Source: Margaritifera margaritifera
Lineage: Eukaryota > Mollusca > Bivalvia > Unionida > Margaritiferidae
Assembly (NCBI GenBank): GCA_029931535.1
Contig: JAQPZY010001675.1
Span: 7,153,501 to 7,217,500 of the forward strand
Direction: 5' to 3'
Length of the DNA stretch: 64,000 nucleotides
In this document: positions 11,985-24,639 of the stretch, piece by piece
How positions within the stretch are numbered: the stretch's first letter is position 1
How the letters are laid out: each line of letters begins with the position of its first letter
Position numbers and translations under genes: made by a program
Notes under the pieces: generated by a model
Databases searched by the model: none
Seen by the model: the letters and a program-made list of their open reading frames with translations, nothing else
Told to the model about the DNA's origin: nothing

Positions 11985-13340
11985 GCTATTTAATTCATTG
12001 GACTTTGATTCCATATGAATGGCCTTCCTCCATCTAACAAGAGTCCCTCGAAGGCACTGATGCTGTGCTGGCCAATAAGAATTTCCAGGAATCCAAGATA
12101 AGACTGTTTCTTTCTTTTAACTGCCGAGTTCTGAAACCATCTCTGATATTCTTGAGCAATAAGAAGATTTTCAAGATGGCTACCATGGTGGCCCAACTGA
12201 ATGTAAAATCAGCACAATAAATTGCTTTTAGGACCAACTAAATACCCTAAGACAACTTCAGGTGAAAACACAGTGTTGATATGACCATCCATTCAGGCTA
12301 AGTAGCTATAACAAGATTTTCAAGATGGCCATCATGGTGGCCATAATATCTGTAAGATCAGCAACATTTTTATTTCGGGCCAACTAGACATCGTAAGGAG
12401 TCTTTTACTGAAAACCCTGCAGGAATAGTGATCCCAAGATTTTTTAGATGGCCACCATGACGGCCATATTGAAGGTCAGATCGGCACCATTTTCATTAGG
12501 ACCAACTAGACACCATAAGAAGTCTTCTGGTGAAAACCCCATGTTGATATAACTTTTCGTTCAGAAGGAGTAGCAATAACAAGGTTGTCAAAATGGCTGC
12601 CATGGTGGCCATATTGGATGTCAGATCAGCATCATTTTCATTTAGGACTAACTATACATTATAAGAAGGCTTTCAGTGAAAACCCAATGCTGATATGATC
12701 ATTCTTACAGGAGGTGTAGTGATAACAAGATTTTAAGGATGGATGCTGGCAGCCATATTGGATGTCCGAAACCTGCAGATGAATGTGTATGTACAGTTTC
12801 ATGGCAAAATATCCAATTAGTTTAGGAGGAGTAGTGATAACTAACTTGTGCTAATGGATGGATGGGCAATGGGCAACAGGACGTCTCATAAGCTCTTCTG
12901 GTCTATAACCAGTCAAGCTAAAAACAAGAGTCCCTGCCAGTAGAGCTAAAAACAAGAGTCTGTTGCCTGAAAAGATTTTCCAGGAATTCAAGATAAGACC
13001 ATTTCTTCCTTTTGACTGCAGAGTACTGAAACAATCTTTGATACTGTTCAGCAATAGCAATATTTTCAAATTAGCTACTGTGGTGGACATATTGGATGTC
13101 AACTTGGCACCATTTCATTTAGGTCCAGCAGGGCATCACATTAAGTCTTCTGATGGAAAGCCCATGTTTAAATGACTTTCTGTTTTGAAGGAGCAATGAT
13201 AACAAGATTTTCAAGATGGATGCAATGATGGCAATATTCTATATCAGATTTGCACCATTTCTATTTAGTACCAACTATACCTCATAAGAAGTTTTTTGGT
13301 GAAAGCATAATGTCAATATGACCAGCCATCTAGGAGATTA
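11985..13340. repeat. Array of about 145-bp units with TTTTCAAGATGGC core, copy 1
   Basis: Left edge AACAAGAGTCCCT at about 12038 leads into AATTTCCAGGAATCCAAGATAAGAC. Repeats of GATTTTCAAGATGGCCACCATG, TGGATGTCAGATCAGCACC, ATTTTCATTTAGGACCAACTAGACAT and AGTCTTYTGGTGAAAACCCC follow. The first element ends at about 12,920 with GGCAATGGGCAACAGGACGTC and CTCTTCTGGTCTATAACCAG. A second starts at once with AACAAGAGTCTGTTGCCTG (12951). The same family occurs at 27.06, 31.2 and 43.5 kb. Confidence 0.85.
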
Positions 13341-14089
13341 CTTCACCTGAAAATAATTTTGTGCATAATCTTCTATGAAGATATACTAGTAATATATAAA
13401 GGCTAATTGACCAATTCAAACAGATTATGCTTTATTTAAGAAAATTCATTTTGAAGACAAACTGCTATATATCTTTTTTAACCGTATCAAATGAAGTAAC
13501 CTATTGTTGAAAGTTACTGTTATAATGTAAAACCTCACAATATACAACTCCATGTTATTGCTGACTTACGAACAAACATAATTGAAACATCTAATTTACA
13601 TCTGGAACAAGCAAATTCTATGAACTGATATCACCAGCTTTCCGTTGGAAGTATGGTAGTGTAGTTTTGTAGAGGAAAGGACCAGGTGACAATGGTTATA
13701 TAGTAAATGAGTTAAGGTACAGTTGTAAAGCAAGACACTACTGATGATTCAGAAAACTGATTGTGGAATCTTAGTGAGATGCCATCCATATAAAGCTGCA
13801 TAAAAATATGAGTCCAACATTTGGTGGCCATAACTCAACTAAACAATGATATAGGAAGTTGATAATTACATACTGCTACGTTATATTAATACAGAGCAGC
13901 ATATACAATTTTCTTGAAATACAATAATATTATGGAGAATTACTGTGTGAAAACAAAAGTGGATGGGTCGAGCAATCTGGAGCCACAACTCTAACAATGA
14001 TGCAGATCGAATGCTGAAAAATCAAACTAAGCATAGGGGTCATCAACATAAGGCTGCATACCAAGGGAGTTATTGTACTGAAAGGAAAG

Positions 14090-14313
14090 TGGGTGAGATG
14101 CCTGTCAGGGGCCATAATTCTGTAAAGTGGGTGAGATGCCTGTCAGTGGCCATAATTCTGTAAAGTGGGTGAGATGCCTGTCAAGGGCCATAATTCTGTA
14201 AAGTGGGTGAGATGCCTGTGAGGGGCCATAATTCTGTAAAGTGGGTGAGATGCCTGTCAGTGGCCATAATTCTGTAAAGTGGGTGAGATGCCTGTCAGGG
14301 GCCATAATTCTGC
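14090..14313. repeat. Minisatellite, 38-bp unit, six copies
   Basis: GGTGAGATGCCTGTCAGGGG then CCATAATTCTGTAAAGTG repeats every 38 bases with substitutions only (AGGGG, AGTGG, AAGGG). It is a local expansion of a piece of the surrounding 150-170-bp unit. Confidence 0.95.
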
Positions 14314-15510
14314 AAAAAGATGATGTTGTATGCTGAACATGTACATAAGCAACAATGACAATCAAACTTGGCCAAAGTCTCATTAATATCAAGCTGCCTA
14401 CTAAATCTATATGAAACTTAGCTAAATGAAGCGGAATACTGACAACTAAACACAGTTGAGGTATTATTAATATCAAGCTGCACACCAAATTTGATTGAAA
14501 TCCAATTGAAAGCAACTGATTTACTGTGCACAAATGAAGTGAGTGTGGTCCAACAACCATGAGCTATAATTCTACTAAAGAATGCTAGTAATCCACCCAA
14601 GCCAAGGTCCTTTCAATATTAAAATTTGGTTGAAATTCAATCATAAAGAAAGAGTTGTGTGAAAATTAAAATGGGTGGATCCCACAATCAGGGGCTATAA
14701 CTCTGTTAAATGATGTAGGATGCTGACATATCAAACTCTGCAAAGGCTTAGTCATTATCAGGCTGCTATAAACTTAACTTGAAATCCAATAATAATTAAG
14801 GGAGCTGATGTACACAAATGAAAACAGATGGATCTGACAAACAAGGCCTGTAACTCCACTAAGCAATGCAGAACACTGATAATTTTAATTCAGACAAGGT
14901 GTTACTAAAATCAAGTGGCATACCCAATTTTGGTTTGTTTTAATTGTTCCACACAAAGAAAAGTGCCAAGACTGGGGTGCCTTGGAAATTTTGGTTAAAA
15001 GTTAATATTAATTTTAGAAGTTAATGTATGGAAATGAAAATGGGTGTGTCTGAGAGTGAGGGACTATAACTTCAATGAACAATGATGCTGACCACTGACA
15101 ATCAAATTCCGCCAATGCCTCAACAGAATCAAGGTGCATGCCAAATTTGGTTGAAATCCAATAATAATTAATGGAGTTAATATGCAGAAGCAAAATTGGG
15201 TGGCTCCAGCAATCAGGAGCTATAACTTTTAAACAATGATGCAGAAAGTGGACAATGGAACTCTGTCAAGATTTGATTGATATCAAGTAGTATACTAAAT
15301 TTATTTGAAATGCAGAAAAAATTTAATATAGTGATTCTGCAGAAATGAAAGTACATGGGTCTGATAATCAGGGGCTATACATCTGCTAAAGATGATGCAG
15401 AACACTGACAAATAAACTCAGCCAAGGTCTCATCATTGTCAAGCAGCATATCAAATTTGGTTGAAATCCAATAACAATCAAGGGATTTATTGTGCAGAAA
15501 AAAAAGAGGG

Positions 15511-16480
15511 TGGATCTGAAATTCAAGCTATTTACCACTAAAAGATATAGAAGGTTGACAATTTAACTCGATCTGAAAATTGGGCTATTTACCACTAAAA
15601 GATATAGAAGGTTTTCAACTTAACTCGATCTGAAAATCAAGCTATTTACCACTAAAAGATATAGAAGGTTGTCAACTTAACTCGATTTGAAAATTGGGGT
15701 ATTTAGTACTAAAATATATAGAAGGTTGTCAACTTAAATCGATCTGAAAATCAAGCTATTTACCACTAAAAGATATAGAAGGTTGTCAACTTAATTCGAT
15801 CTGAAAATTGGGCTATTTACCACTAAAAGATATAGAAGGTTGACAACTTAACTCGATCTGAAAATTGGGCTATTTACCACTAAAAGATATAGAAGGTTGA
15901 CAACTTAACTCGATCTGAAAATTGGGCAATTTACCACTAAAAGATACAGAAGGTTGACAACTTAACTCGATCTGAAAATTGGGCAATTTACCACTAAAAG
16001 ATACAGAAGGTTGACAACTTAACTCGATCTGAAAATTGGGCTATTTACCACTAAAAGATATAGAAGGTTGACATCTTAACTCGATCTGAAAATTGGGCTA
16101 TTTACCACTAAAAGATATAGAAGGTTGACAACTTAACTCGATCTGAAAATTGGGCTATTTACCACTAAAAGATATAGAAGGTTGACAACTTAACTCGATC
16201 TGAAAATTGGGCTATTTACCACTAAAAGATACAGAAGGTTGACATCTTAACTCGATCTGAAAATTGGGCTATTTACCACTAAAAGATATAGAAGGTTGAC
16301 AACTTAACTCGATCTGAAAATTGGGCTATTTACCACTAAAAGATATAGAAGGTTGACAACTTAACTCGATCTGAAAATTGGTCAATTTACCACTAATAGA
16401 TATAGAAGGTTGACATCTTAACTCAATCTGAAAATCGGGCAATTTACCACTGAAAGATACAGAAGGTTGACAACTTAGCT
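15511..16480. repeat. Minisatellite, 57-bp unit, about 17 copies
   Basis: The unit starts GATCTGAAAATTGGGCTATT, continues TACCACTAAAAGATATAGAAGG and ends TTGACAACTTAACTC. Starts at 15513, 15570 and 15627 fix the period at 57. The first units alternate TCAAGC and TTGGGC variants; the later ones are homogeneous. It lies inside the surrounding 150-170-bp array. Confidence 0.95.
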
Positions 16481-16930
16481 CAGCAAAGGTCTCATCAACA
16501 TCAAACTGCATACTGAATCTATATTAAATTAAATAATAAATAAGTTAATGTGCAGAAATGAAAGTGAGTGGGTCCGACAACCAGGGGCTATAACTCAGCT
16601 AAACAATGATGCAAAACACTGAAAATCAAAACTAGCTAAGATCTCATTAATATCAAGTAGTACACCAAATTTAGTTGAAATATAACAATAATTACAGGTT
16701 TTACTGTGTGCAAACAAAAGTGGGTGGGTATGACAATCAGGGACTGTCACTCTGCTAAACAATGATGTAGAACACTCAATTGAACTCTGCCAAGGTCTCA
16801 CCAATATCAAGATGCATACCAAATTTGATTGAAATCCAAAAATAATTAAGGAAGTTACTGTGTGGAAATGAAAATGGGACGGACGGACAGACAGGCCCAA
16901 TTTATTTACACATATATTCCATTTTCTACA

Positions 16931-17700
16931 AACAGCAGGGGATAAAAAAATGTTGTAAGAATAAACTTTGGTAAGCCATCAGCAGTATGGGAAAAACCTA
17001 CATAGAAAATAAAAATTGCATCTTACACTAGAAAAAAAAAAGGTTTCAAGATATTTATTATTATTATATCAATGTATTGGGTTTGGGTCCATCATCTCTC
17101 CCTAAGATTGCAACACTTCTCCCCATTCCTCTATCATGGAGAAGTGACCTCTCTCTAATTCTGACCCATGCCCCAGATTCAAATTAGATTGATCTGAACG
17201 TATGCTAGTGATCTCTAATATAAATGAATCTCTTCTAACTTTCATTGAGTCTGAATTCTATAAAGTAAACATTAAAGTCTTAATTTATGCAAGAGTTCCA
17301 TTCCCGGAAGACAATATGCATCACAAGCAAACAACACTGTATGTTATATTAATTTTAGAACTTAAACAAAGACTATGAACATTATTGGTGCCACCAGCGC
17401 AACAGCCACACAAAAATGTATGCCTATGTCCTGCAATCTAACAAAGCAGGTAAATCATAAAAGGTTTACACGATGAATACAACATTGTTAACATACATCC
17501 AGATTACTCACGAATATCCACTTATAATGCAATAATGTCTTTGGTTCCCATTTTGGTCAAAGTTGACAATATAAAAAATTGAAAAAAATGGATGATGACA
17601 AAGACTTTGTTTTGTGAAAGTCCAATTAAAATGAACATTCCATATTCAAATATGTAAACATTTAATGACTAAGGAATCATGAACACTGTATATCAAATGG
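16931..17700. other. Intron, no recognisable feature
   Basis: A+T-rich sequence with poly-A stretches. No exon, RNA gene or repeat family was recognised. Confidence 0.5.
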
Positions 17701-19030
17701 ATAACAAGAGTACCATGAATGGCACATTATATGCCCACCCTGTGTTTAGTTGTCTATGTAGGTACTTGTAGGGTATGATTGACTCTAGAAATCATCAACC
17801 AACAGGGTCTAAATGACCTTGACCTTTGGTAAAGGTATGCAGTCTTGAACAAAACTTCAATGTGCATAAACCATTATGTTCTTATTAGACTATTAGACTT
17901 AAGATGAAACTGACCTTTGACTTTTAGATCCCAGAATCTACAGGTTTCTTTGTTACCCTAAGTGCACACCATTCACAAAGTTTGATCAAGGAACTTACTC
18001 TAAAACAACAATAACCTTGATCTTTGACCTTTCATTCTCAAAATCAATAGTCCTCTTTGATACCTTAAGTATTAGCCCTCCACAAACTTTGGCCAAGGTG
18101 CATGGTCTAAAGCTAAGGATATTATGCAAAAAACATTTTTCTTCTTTCAGTTAGTGACCGTGACCTTTTACCTTTATCAATGGGTTTTTTTCTTACCCAA
18201 CGTACAAGTCATCCACAAACTATGGTAAGGTACATGGCTGATAACCACATTGTTGTGCAAAACCCATTTTTCTTCTTTCAGTCACAGTGACCCTGACCTT
18301 GAAAGTGACCTTGATATCTTACCTTTTCTAAAACCAAAAGGTCAATAAGCTCCAACTTTACCCAAGTGCAAGCAATTTGCAAAGTTTGGTCTAGGTATGT
18401 GATGTAGAACTAATATTTTTGTGCAGAAACCATTTTTATTATTTCAGTCACATTGACCTTGACCTTTGATCTTTTGAACCGGTAATCAATATGCTTCTTC
18501 CTTACCCCAAGTGTGAGCCATCCACAAAGTCTGGTAACTGTAGATTGTGGAGAACTTGAGTTATTGTGCAGAAACCATTTTTCTTCAGTCAGTCAGTGAT
18601 CTTGACCTTTGACCTTTTGACCCCAAACTGGATAGGGTTTTTCATTACCACAAGTACAAGCCATCCACCATGTTTGGTAACTGTAGATGGTGGAGAACTC
18701 TAGTTATTGTTCAGAAACCATTTTTCTTTTTGGAGTCAAAGACCTTGACCTTTGACCCCAAAATCACTCCTTACCCTAAGTATAAGCCATCCCCAAAGTT
18801 TGGTCCAAGTCTGTGATGTAGAGCTAATCTTATTGTGTGGACCCCATTTTTCTTCTTTCAGTCACATTGACCCTGACCTTTGCCCTTTTCAATCCAAAAT
18901 TGACATGGTTTTTCCTTACCCCAAGTACAAGTTATCTAAAATGTTTGGTGGAGGTACGTGCTGTAGATCTGAAGTTAGCATCCATAATATGAACAGATAA
19001 TGGAAAGACAGACAGAAATGGCCTTAGCAG
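17700..19030. repeat. Array of about 145-bp units with TGACCTTGACCTTTGACC core
   Basis: Left edge AACAAGAGTACCATGAATGG at 17706. Units carry AGTCACATTGACCTTGACCT, a TTTGACC stretch, CCAAGTGCAAGCCATCCACA, AAGTTTGGT and GTGCAGAAACCATTTTTCTT. Cores lie near 17818, 18009, 18159, 18285, 18448, 18597, 18743 and 18867. It closes with AATGGAAAGACAGACAGAAATGG. Another copy with the same edge is at 30,740-31,110. Confidence 0.85.
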
Positions 19031-19059
19031 GCAGATATTTTTTAAAAAATGCAGTTTTA

Positions 19060-19900
19060 ATAACTCTACCTACTCAACTGAAAACTGTTGAGGATTTAAT
19101 GGTCCTTCTATATGATGGCTCAAGCTAATTAACATATTGTCTTCAGCTGCTTGCAATACATGAAAGGTGCCGACTTCACAGTGGCATCTGGGTGCATGGT
19201 CAACCTAATTTCTTGCTAAAATAACACACCACAGACAACTCCAAAGTTTTTGCATTTGGCTAATCTGTGGATTTTTCATCAAATTGTGCAGTGATATATT
19301 CTAAAATAGCTTGAAAGTTCTAATATAACACAACTATTTTTTTATTTTCTTCTTTTGTTTAGATTGTTTATTTTCAGATCTGGATGTAGTGTTCTGGGGC
19401 CATGCTACTGCTATGTGCGGACTTTTTATCAGTATAGCTAGGAGCTGAACTCGATGTGCTGTAGATGAAGAAGGGTATGCTGACAGTTCATCTCCATCAT
19501 TTTATGAGTGTAATTCAAAGCTGAAGCTTTAGTTCATTTGTTTGTTTACAATGAATACAAGTGCTCTGATCCTGAAAGGGATGCAATTCCAAAATTACTG
19601 ATGCATGAATTTGTGAATATTGCATGTCAACTTTATTTATATTAAAAGTAAGTTATCAATTTACTGACTTGAACTGACTCCTTTAGAACTAATATACTTT
19701 AATATTAAAATCTAGCAGGTAAATATTTATGTATGATCATGGAGATTATAATTCTCATGTATTAGTGACAGTTACTAACTCTACCTCCACCCTAATCAAC
19801 TATTAACCAAACTTTGACTCTCTTTCACTATCTCATGTCTTTGCTTATGTTGCAGTCAATGTTTATGCTTACCATTACTCATAAGTTATTGAGGAAGTGG
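19060..19900. repeat. Segmental duplication of the exon 2 downstream intron, copy A
   Basis: It aligns in the same orientation with 37,215-37,800. Shared phrases include ATTGTCTTCAG, TGAAAGGTGC, TTGGCTAATCTGT, TTTGCAGTGATATATTC (TTGTGCAGTGATATATTC here), TCATGTAT and GAGTTATTGA/AAGTTATTGA. Divergence is high, so the duplication or dispersed repeat is old. Confidence 0.6.
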
Positions 19901-20504
19901 TGTATACTGAATCAAATGAATTAAATGCACACAAAAAAACCCAGCAGTCACAAAACCTAGTGGCCATATTAAATTGCCCTTTTCTTGTGGTAATACTTAC
20001 TAGATTTATTTCTTTTAACTTTTTATGTTTCATTGTTTTTGCAAAATAAATTAAATTTGATGAACAGCTTTTGAACTGTATAGAAAAGATATTGAAAGAA
20101 TAAAACAACACAAATTGTTCTTAAAATTAGAGTATTCTGGTGAAAGATTTACCTATTTAAAAAAAAATAATGATAATCTGTGGGTGGCTATCTGTAGTAA
20201 TTATTTCCCTTTGTTCCTGGTATGCCGTACAGGAATGTTTTGATACAGAGCATATTTTAGCATACATGCAGATGCCAGCTCTCCTGTAAATTTGCCCATA
20301 TATATTACTGTAAATATGTTGGCCAATTAATCTTGGAACTGTTCAAAGTTTAAAGCTATCTGATATTTCGAAGACTTCTTAACTACACAGTAACATTGTC
20401 TGTCCTAAGATTTTTTGTGAAGCAATATGGTGAATCTTGCACACATTACAATGTCCTAGTACTCTAGCATAGCTCTGTGAGATCTCCATCAGACATAGCT
20501 CTGG

Positions 20505-21994
20505 TAACAAGAGGCCCAAGTGGACCTGATATTGCTCATCTGGATTACATAATAGCTATCCATTTCATTAAGCAGGCTTATGTAGTATAGTTAGAACACA
20601 TCCTCTGTAAACTATCTCCCAAACTTTATATCATGTTGATTCTACCTATTTTACTATATCCTGATAAACATTCTTTCTAAAGATAAAGGCATAATATGCA
20701 CCATCTCTTGCTCGTAACTGAAGTCATCTAAGATCTTAATGATATAAACCCAGTTTGATAGAAACTGGATGAGAAATATCGTCTCTAGATCTGACAGGTT
20801 CTCCAGAAAGGTAAGAAGCTAAGCTAATCAGATACAAGATTACCTCATTAATATGCATAGATCTTGTTCATAATCAAACTTGTCCAACACCTTATTAACA
20901 AGTTTGATCAAACTCTGATCAGAAATATATTTGCAAGATTACTGACAAGCTCAGCAAATCAGCTGTATGGTCACATCATTAATATGTGTGACTTTCACTC
21001 ATACCCAACAAAGATCTTGATGACACAGGTCTATTTACCAAATTTGATCAAAATTCTATCAGGAGTGGTATAAAATAAAAGCCAATCAGATGCAAGATCA
21101 CCACATAAATATGCACAGGATTCACTCATGATAAAAATCATCCAACATCTTGACAATATTAGCCTATTTACCAAGTCTTATTAAAGAAAGGTCAGAAATA
21201 CAGTCTCTCAAGTGGTAAGAAGCTCAGCCGATCATTTGCAATATCACCTAATTAATATTTGTAGATCTTGTTCATAATAAAACACATATCTTGATGATAT
21301 AGAACTATTAACCAAGTTTTATAAATATATAATCCCAAAAAAGTTGCTAAAGTGTTTACAAATGCAACCAGATGCAAAATCACCTCATAAATATGCAAGG
21401 ATATTGCTCATAACTGTACTCATCCAAGATCTTAATGATTTAAGCCTATTTACCAAGTTTGATCAAAACTGGACCAGAAATAGTCTCTAGAGTCGTAACA
21501 AGCTCAGCCAATCACATGCAAGATCACCCCACTTAAATAGATGGACCCCAAGCAATTATCAAACTCATGCGAGATCTTGATCATACAAACCTGTATTTTT
21601 AAGTTTGATCAGAATCAGATCAAAAATATTGTTTCCCAGAGTCATCACCAGCTCAGCTGATCTGATGCAAAATCACATCATTAATATATGTTGATTTTGC
21701 TCATTATCAAAACTGTCCAAAATCTTGATGATATAAGCTTGTATTCCAAGTTTGGTCAAAATCAGATTAGAAATATGGCCTCCAGAATGGTAACTAGGTC
21801 AGCCAATCAGATGCAAGATTACCTCATTAATATGAGTGGGTCTTGCTCTTTAATGAACCAATCCAAGATCTTGATGATATAAGCCAATATTGTGAGTCTC
21901 ATCATAAGTGGATCAGAAATATGGCATCCATAGTGGAAACAAGGCTAGCCAATCTGATGCAAGATCACCTCATTAATATGTATCAAATGTTTTA
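20505..21994. repeat. Array of about 140-bp units with CACCTCATTAATATG core
   Basis: Left edge AACAAGAGGCCCAAGTGGAC at 20508, continuing CTGATATTGCTCATCTGG. Units at 20842, 20973, 21101, 21245, 21381, 21525, 21673, 21820 and 21967 are spaced 130-148. Each has CAATCAGATGCAAGATCACC, GATCTTGATGATATAAGCC, CAAGTTTGATCAAAATC and AGATCAGAAATATGG. A pogo-like element interrupts the array at 21,997. The same unit resumes at 23,307-23,450 and another copy is at 36,660-37,215. Confidence 0.85.
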
Positions 21995-21996
21995 TA

Positions 21997-22790
21997 CAGT
22001 CAAACCTGTCACTAGTGGCCACTCCTGGCAAAAGACAAAACTGGCCATCATTAAACTCCCCATGATCAAAAGACAGTCAGATTATGTGAGAAGCCTGTGA
22101 TGAACAGAAAATAAAAAGAAGCCGTAATATAGCTATTCATTGTGACCCATAAATCGAAACTTCACCTGCTTTTACAGACATGTTTTGAATACTGAATGAC
22201 CCGACCCTAATGAAAAGGGATGTAACTCATATCTCTTCTCAAAGACAAACTTTTTTCTTCAGTGATAGCTTAATTCATAGGCAAATAGATGAAGATATCT
22301 AAATATAACTGTCACACTGGCACAAAAGGTGACCTCCATTTCTGCTTTGATAACACAACTACTTTTCCCACCATCCAGGAAACAAATTGTTTCAACTCTC
22401 TACCCTAATGATAAAAACTGCCTCGTGTTCAAATTTGACATATTTACACCTTTTCACACTGTCAGTGTGACTGGAGTTACGAGAATAAATGAGATAAGAA
22501 ATGTTTGCCTACTAATTCACATGATATTCCTTTATCTAAACAATGCCTTCCTCGTGAAGCAAAAATTCAGTTTGCACCGACTGAACGGTCAATGTAGATA
22601 CACTCTAGTGACCGCTTAAGGCTGGGGGAAACCACTGTTTGGCTAGGAAACACCTGGCTACTGACTGCGGAAGGCAGGTGACCGTTACATACAGGACATT
22701 TATATAGGAAATTTGCCAGGGGAAAATTAGAATGGCTGTTTTGAACAGGTGACCACTGAGTAAAGGTGACAATTAGAACAGGTTTGACTG
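21997..22790. mobile_element. Pogo/Tc1-mariner-like non-autonomous DNA transposon, 794 bp
   Basis: The 13-bp terminal inverted repeats CAGTCAAACCTGT / ACAGGTTTGACTG are perfect, and the element is flanked by TA on both sides (21995-21996 and 22791-22792), the target duplication of the Tc1/mariner superfamily. Sub-terminal GTGGCCACT/AGTGGTCACC phrases repeat inward. No transposase can be read. The interior is the reverse complement of much of the element at 62,765-63,813. It split a 140-bp-unit array. Confidence 0.85.
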
Positions 22791-23194
22791 TATATATAAA
22801 GTCAGTGTATGAACCTCTCTCTACTTTTGTACCTAATAATGTTTTATGATAAACTATAACACTGATATAAACTTTACCACATGCCACATTTTTGCTTAAT
22901 AGCCTAAAGGTATATCTAAGCAGAATTGATCACTAACTGCTATGATTATATGAAGATCTTGCTTCAAGTCATTTCAAAACATTGTCATTGGAGAGATGAA
23001 ATAAAAATTTATATATGCAGTTAAATCCTCCAACTTTCATAATGTATTTTAGTATGTATTTGTAGATGTGTTTACTTGTAAATAGTTATTTTCAAAAGAG
23101 AGAGAGAACACATGCATGAAGATACTTTGCCTTAATACGACTGATAATACTTTGTCATTGTTGTTTTTCTTGTTGTTTTTTTTTTAGTATAGGG

Positions 23195-23267
23195 CCGCAA
23201 GGGAGATTCATGGTAGTTAACTAATTGAGTTACCCTCTTAAATAAAGACATTATTATTATTATTATA

Positions 23268-23305
<38 letters not shown>
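23195..23305 (+). mobile_element. SINE/LINE 3' tail with (ATT)n
   Basis: GGGCCGCAAGGGAGATTCAT leads into GAGTTACCCTCTTAAATAAAGAC and then an (ATT)n run. This is the usual look of a tRNA-derived SINE or LINE tail in molluscs that ends in ATT repeats. The head is not recognisable. Confidence 0.45.
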
Positions 23306-23306
<1 letters not shown>

Positions 23307-23307
<1 letters not shown>

Positions 23308-23450
23308 GAGTGGATCTCACTCATAATCAAACTGAGGAGATTTTGAGGAAATAAACCCATATTCCAAGTTTGATGAAAATCAGATCAGAAATGTGCCCTC
23401 CAGTGTGGCAACAAGCAATTACTGACAGACAGCTGAGCTAAAAAAAAAAA
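23307..23450. repeat. Right end of the 140-bp-unit array
   Basis: GAGTGGATCTCACTCATAAT, CCAAGTTTGATGAAAATCAG and AGATCAGAAATGTGCCCTCC match the 20.5-22.0 kb units. The end is ACAGACAGCTGAGCTAAAAAA, the same closing type as at 37,210 (GGTGAGCTAAAAA). Confidence 0.7.
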
Positions 23451-24029
23451 TTCATTGTGACACCAGACTGAGATTTTCCCAAAATGAGAAAAGTGATTTG
23501 ATTGGCTGATGAGATGAGGTGATGATAAGATGACATTATGTTTAATGTACACATGCACAGTTTCATTGGCTGAGTAATTGAGACATGCCTCCTGCATCAG
23601 TATCTGTCTACAGAGTGCCATTCAATGATGTCCTTAAAGCTGCTAATTTAATTCTGGCTTGAATGGTTGCAAAAAGATTGGGTGAAATGTGTTTGTAGTG
23701 TTGCTTTGATAAAATTTTACCAAAAAACTTTCAATCTTTAACTTGAGCTCATTGAAGCATTTTATCAGTCCTTTATTTAGTGGAGATCTGATGAAGCCAT
23801 GGAAGTCCAATTGATCAAACTCAATTTTCAGCCAAGTAAAGAAACATCAAAATTAGAATTAGTATATACAGTGGGGAAAGAAAAAAACCCCTAGAGAATA
23901 GTGAAATTGGTTTTTTAAAATAGATTTTTGTAGAAAACAGAAAAAAATACTGTGAAGTCACTATTTTTCATGGGGTACCAATTTTTTTGTATTCCATGGT
24001 TGTTAAAAACCAAGAATTTAAAGATGGCA

Positions 24030-24225
24030 GGTATACTCACTTACAAGTTGAGTCCAACTGCAAACTGCACAGATCCAGATCTGCCATCGCATAATGTGCC
24101 AGCTGATCTGGGTCTATGTAGTTTGTTAAGAGAAATCAGTAGAACAAACACAGACCCTGATCTGCTGGCGCATTATGCGACATCAGATCAGGGTCTATTT
24201 TGTTTATAAGCGAGTACAGATCGTA
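24030..24225. mobile_element. Twin-hairpin palindromic element, copy 2
   Basis: Outer edges GGTATACTCACTTACAAG and AAGCGAGTACAGATCG. The first hairpin pairs CAGATCCAGATCTGCCATCG with its partner around CAGCTGATCTGGGTCTATG; the second pairs CAGACCCTGATCTGCTGGCG with CAGATCAGGGTCTATTTTG. The two palindromes differ by the A or T after CCC, and are joined by TTAAGAGAAATCAGTAGAAC. Confidence 0.85.
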
Positions 24226-24483
24226 ATAGAAAAAGATTTTTCTGTGGAAAAACAATAATACTCCTTCCACAATCCACAAATTTAGGTACCAGTGAAAATG
24301 TCATTATTTCAAAACCACAAAAGTTGATACCTACATAAATGATTTCACAGTACCTAGATTATATATAGATCCACATTTTCTGACTTTTATCAATACTTTG
24401 ATTAAATCTGTAATCTAAGAAAAGTATGACAATTCGTACACAAAAATAATGGACTGAAAAGACAAAACCAAAGACAATCTTAC

Positions 24484-24544
24484 CATCTGTTGTTTGTTTG
24501 ACTTTCTTGAGTTGATCCTCGGGCTCAGGATTTAGCTCAAGTGT
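24484..24544 (-). CDS. PHF20: PHF20-like exon 5: short acidic/basic linker
   Basis: This is a small 61-nt exon, TLELNPEPEDQLKKVKQTTD plus one base, between acceptor CCACAAGCAG and donor G|GTAAGA. It has no domain and is called because its phases (0 in, 1 out) are exactly what exons 4 and 6 need, its donor is strong, and its composition is charged and coding-like. The acceptor has a weak polypyrimidine tract. It could be alternatively used, but skipping it would shift the frame, since 61 is not divisible by three. Confidence 0.62.
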
Positions 24545-24639
24545 CTGCTTGTGGTTAAAAAAGTGAGAACAGAAACACATTAGAAAGGTCCATACCATGT
24601 GATTAAAACCAATTTTAGGAGTAAAATATGTTTCTTCAA

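Larger units (their letters stand above)
13800..16930. repeat. Array of about 150-170-bp units with CCAAATTTGGTTGAAATCC core
   Basis: Cores occur at about 14483, 14622, 15143, 15449, 16664 and 16816, each followed by AATAATTAAGGGAGTTA and GTGTGGAAATGAAAATGGGTGG, and preceded by GGTCTCATTAATATCAAGCTGCAT. It contains two nested minisatellites (38-bp and 57-bp). It ends at 16,878 with GGACGGACGGACAGACAGGCC. Confidence 0.8.

Noticed and set aside
22329..22887. About 100-codon frames inside the 22.0-kb element
   Set aside because: No transposase motifs (no helix-turn-helix or DDE pattern). The same region in the 62.8-kb sister copy does not keep the frame.
23500..23530. CTGATGAG word resembling a hammerhead ribozyme core
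   Set aside because: No matching stem II and GAAA arrangement could be formed around it. The same was true of CTGATGA words at 5,369, 31,739 and 43,549.
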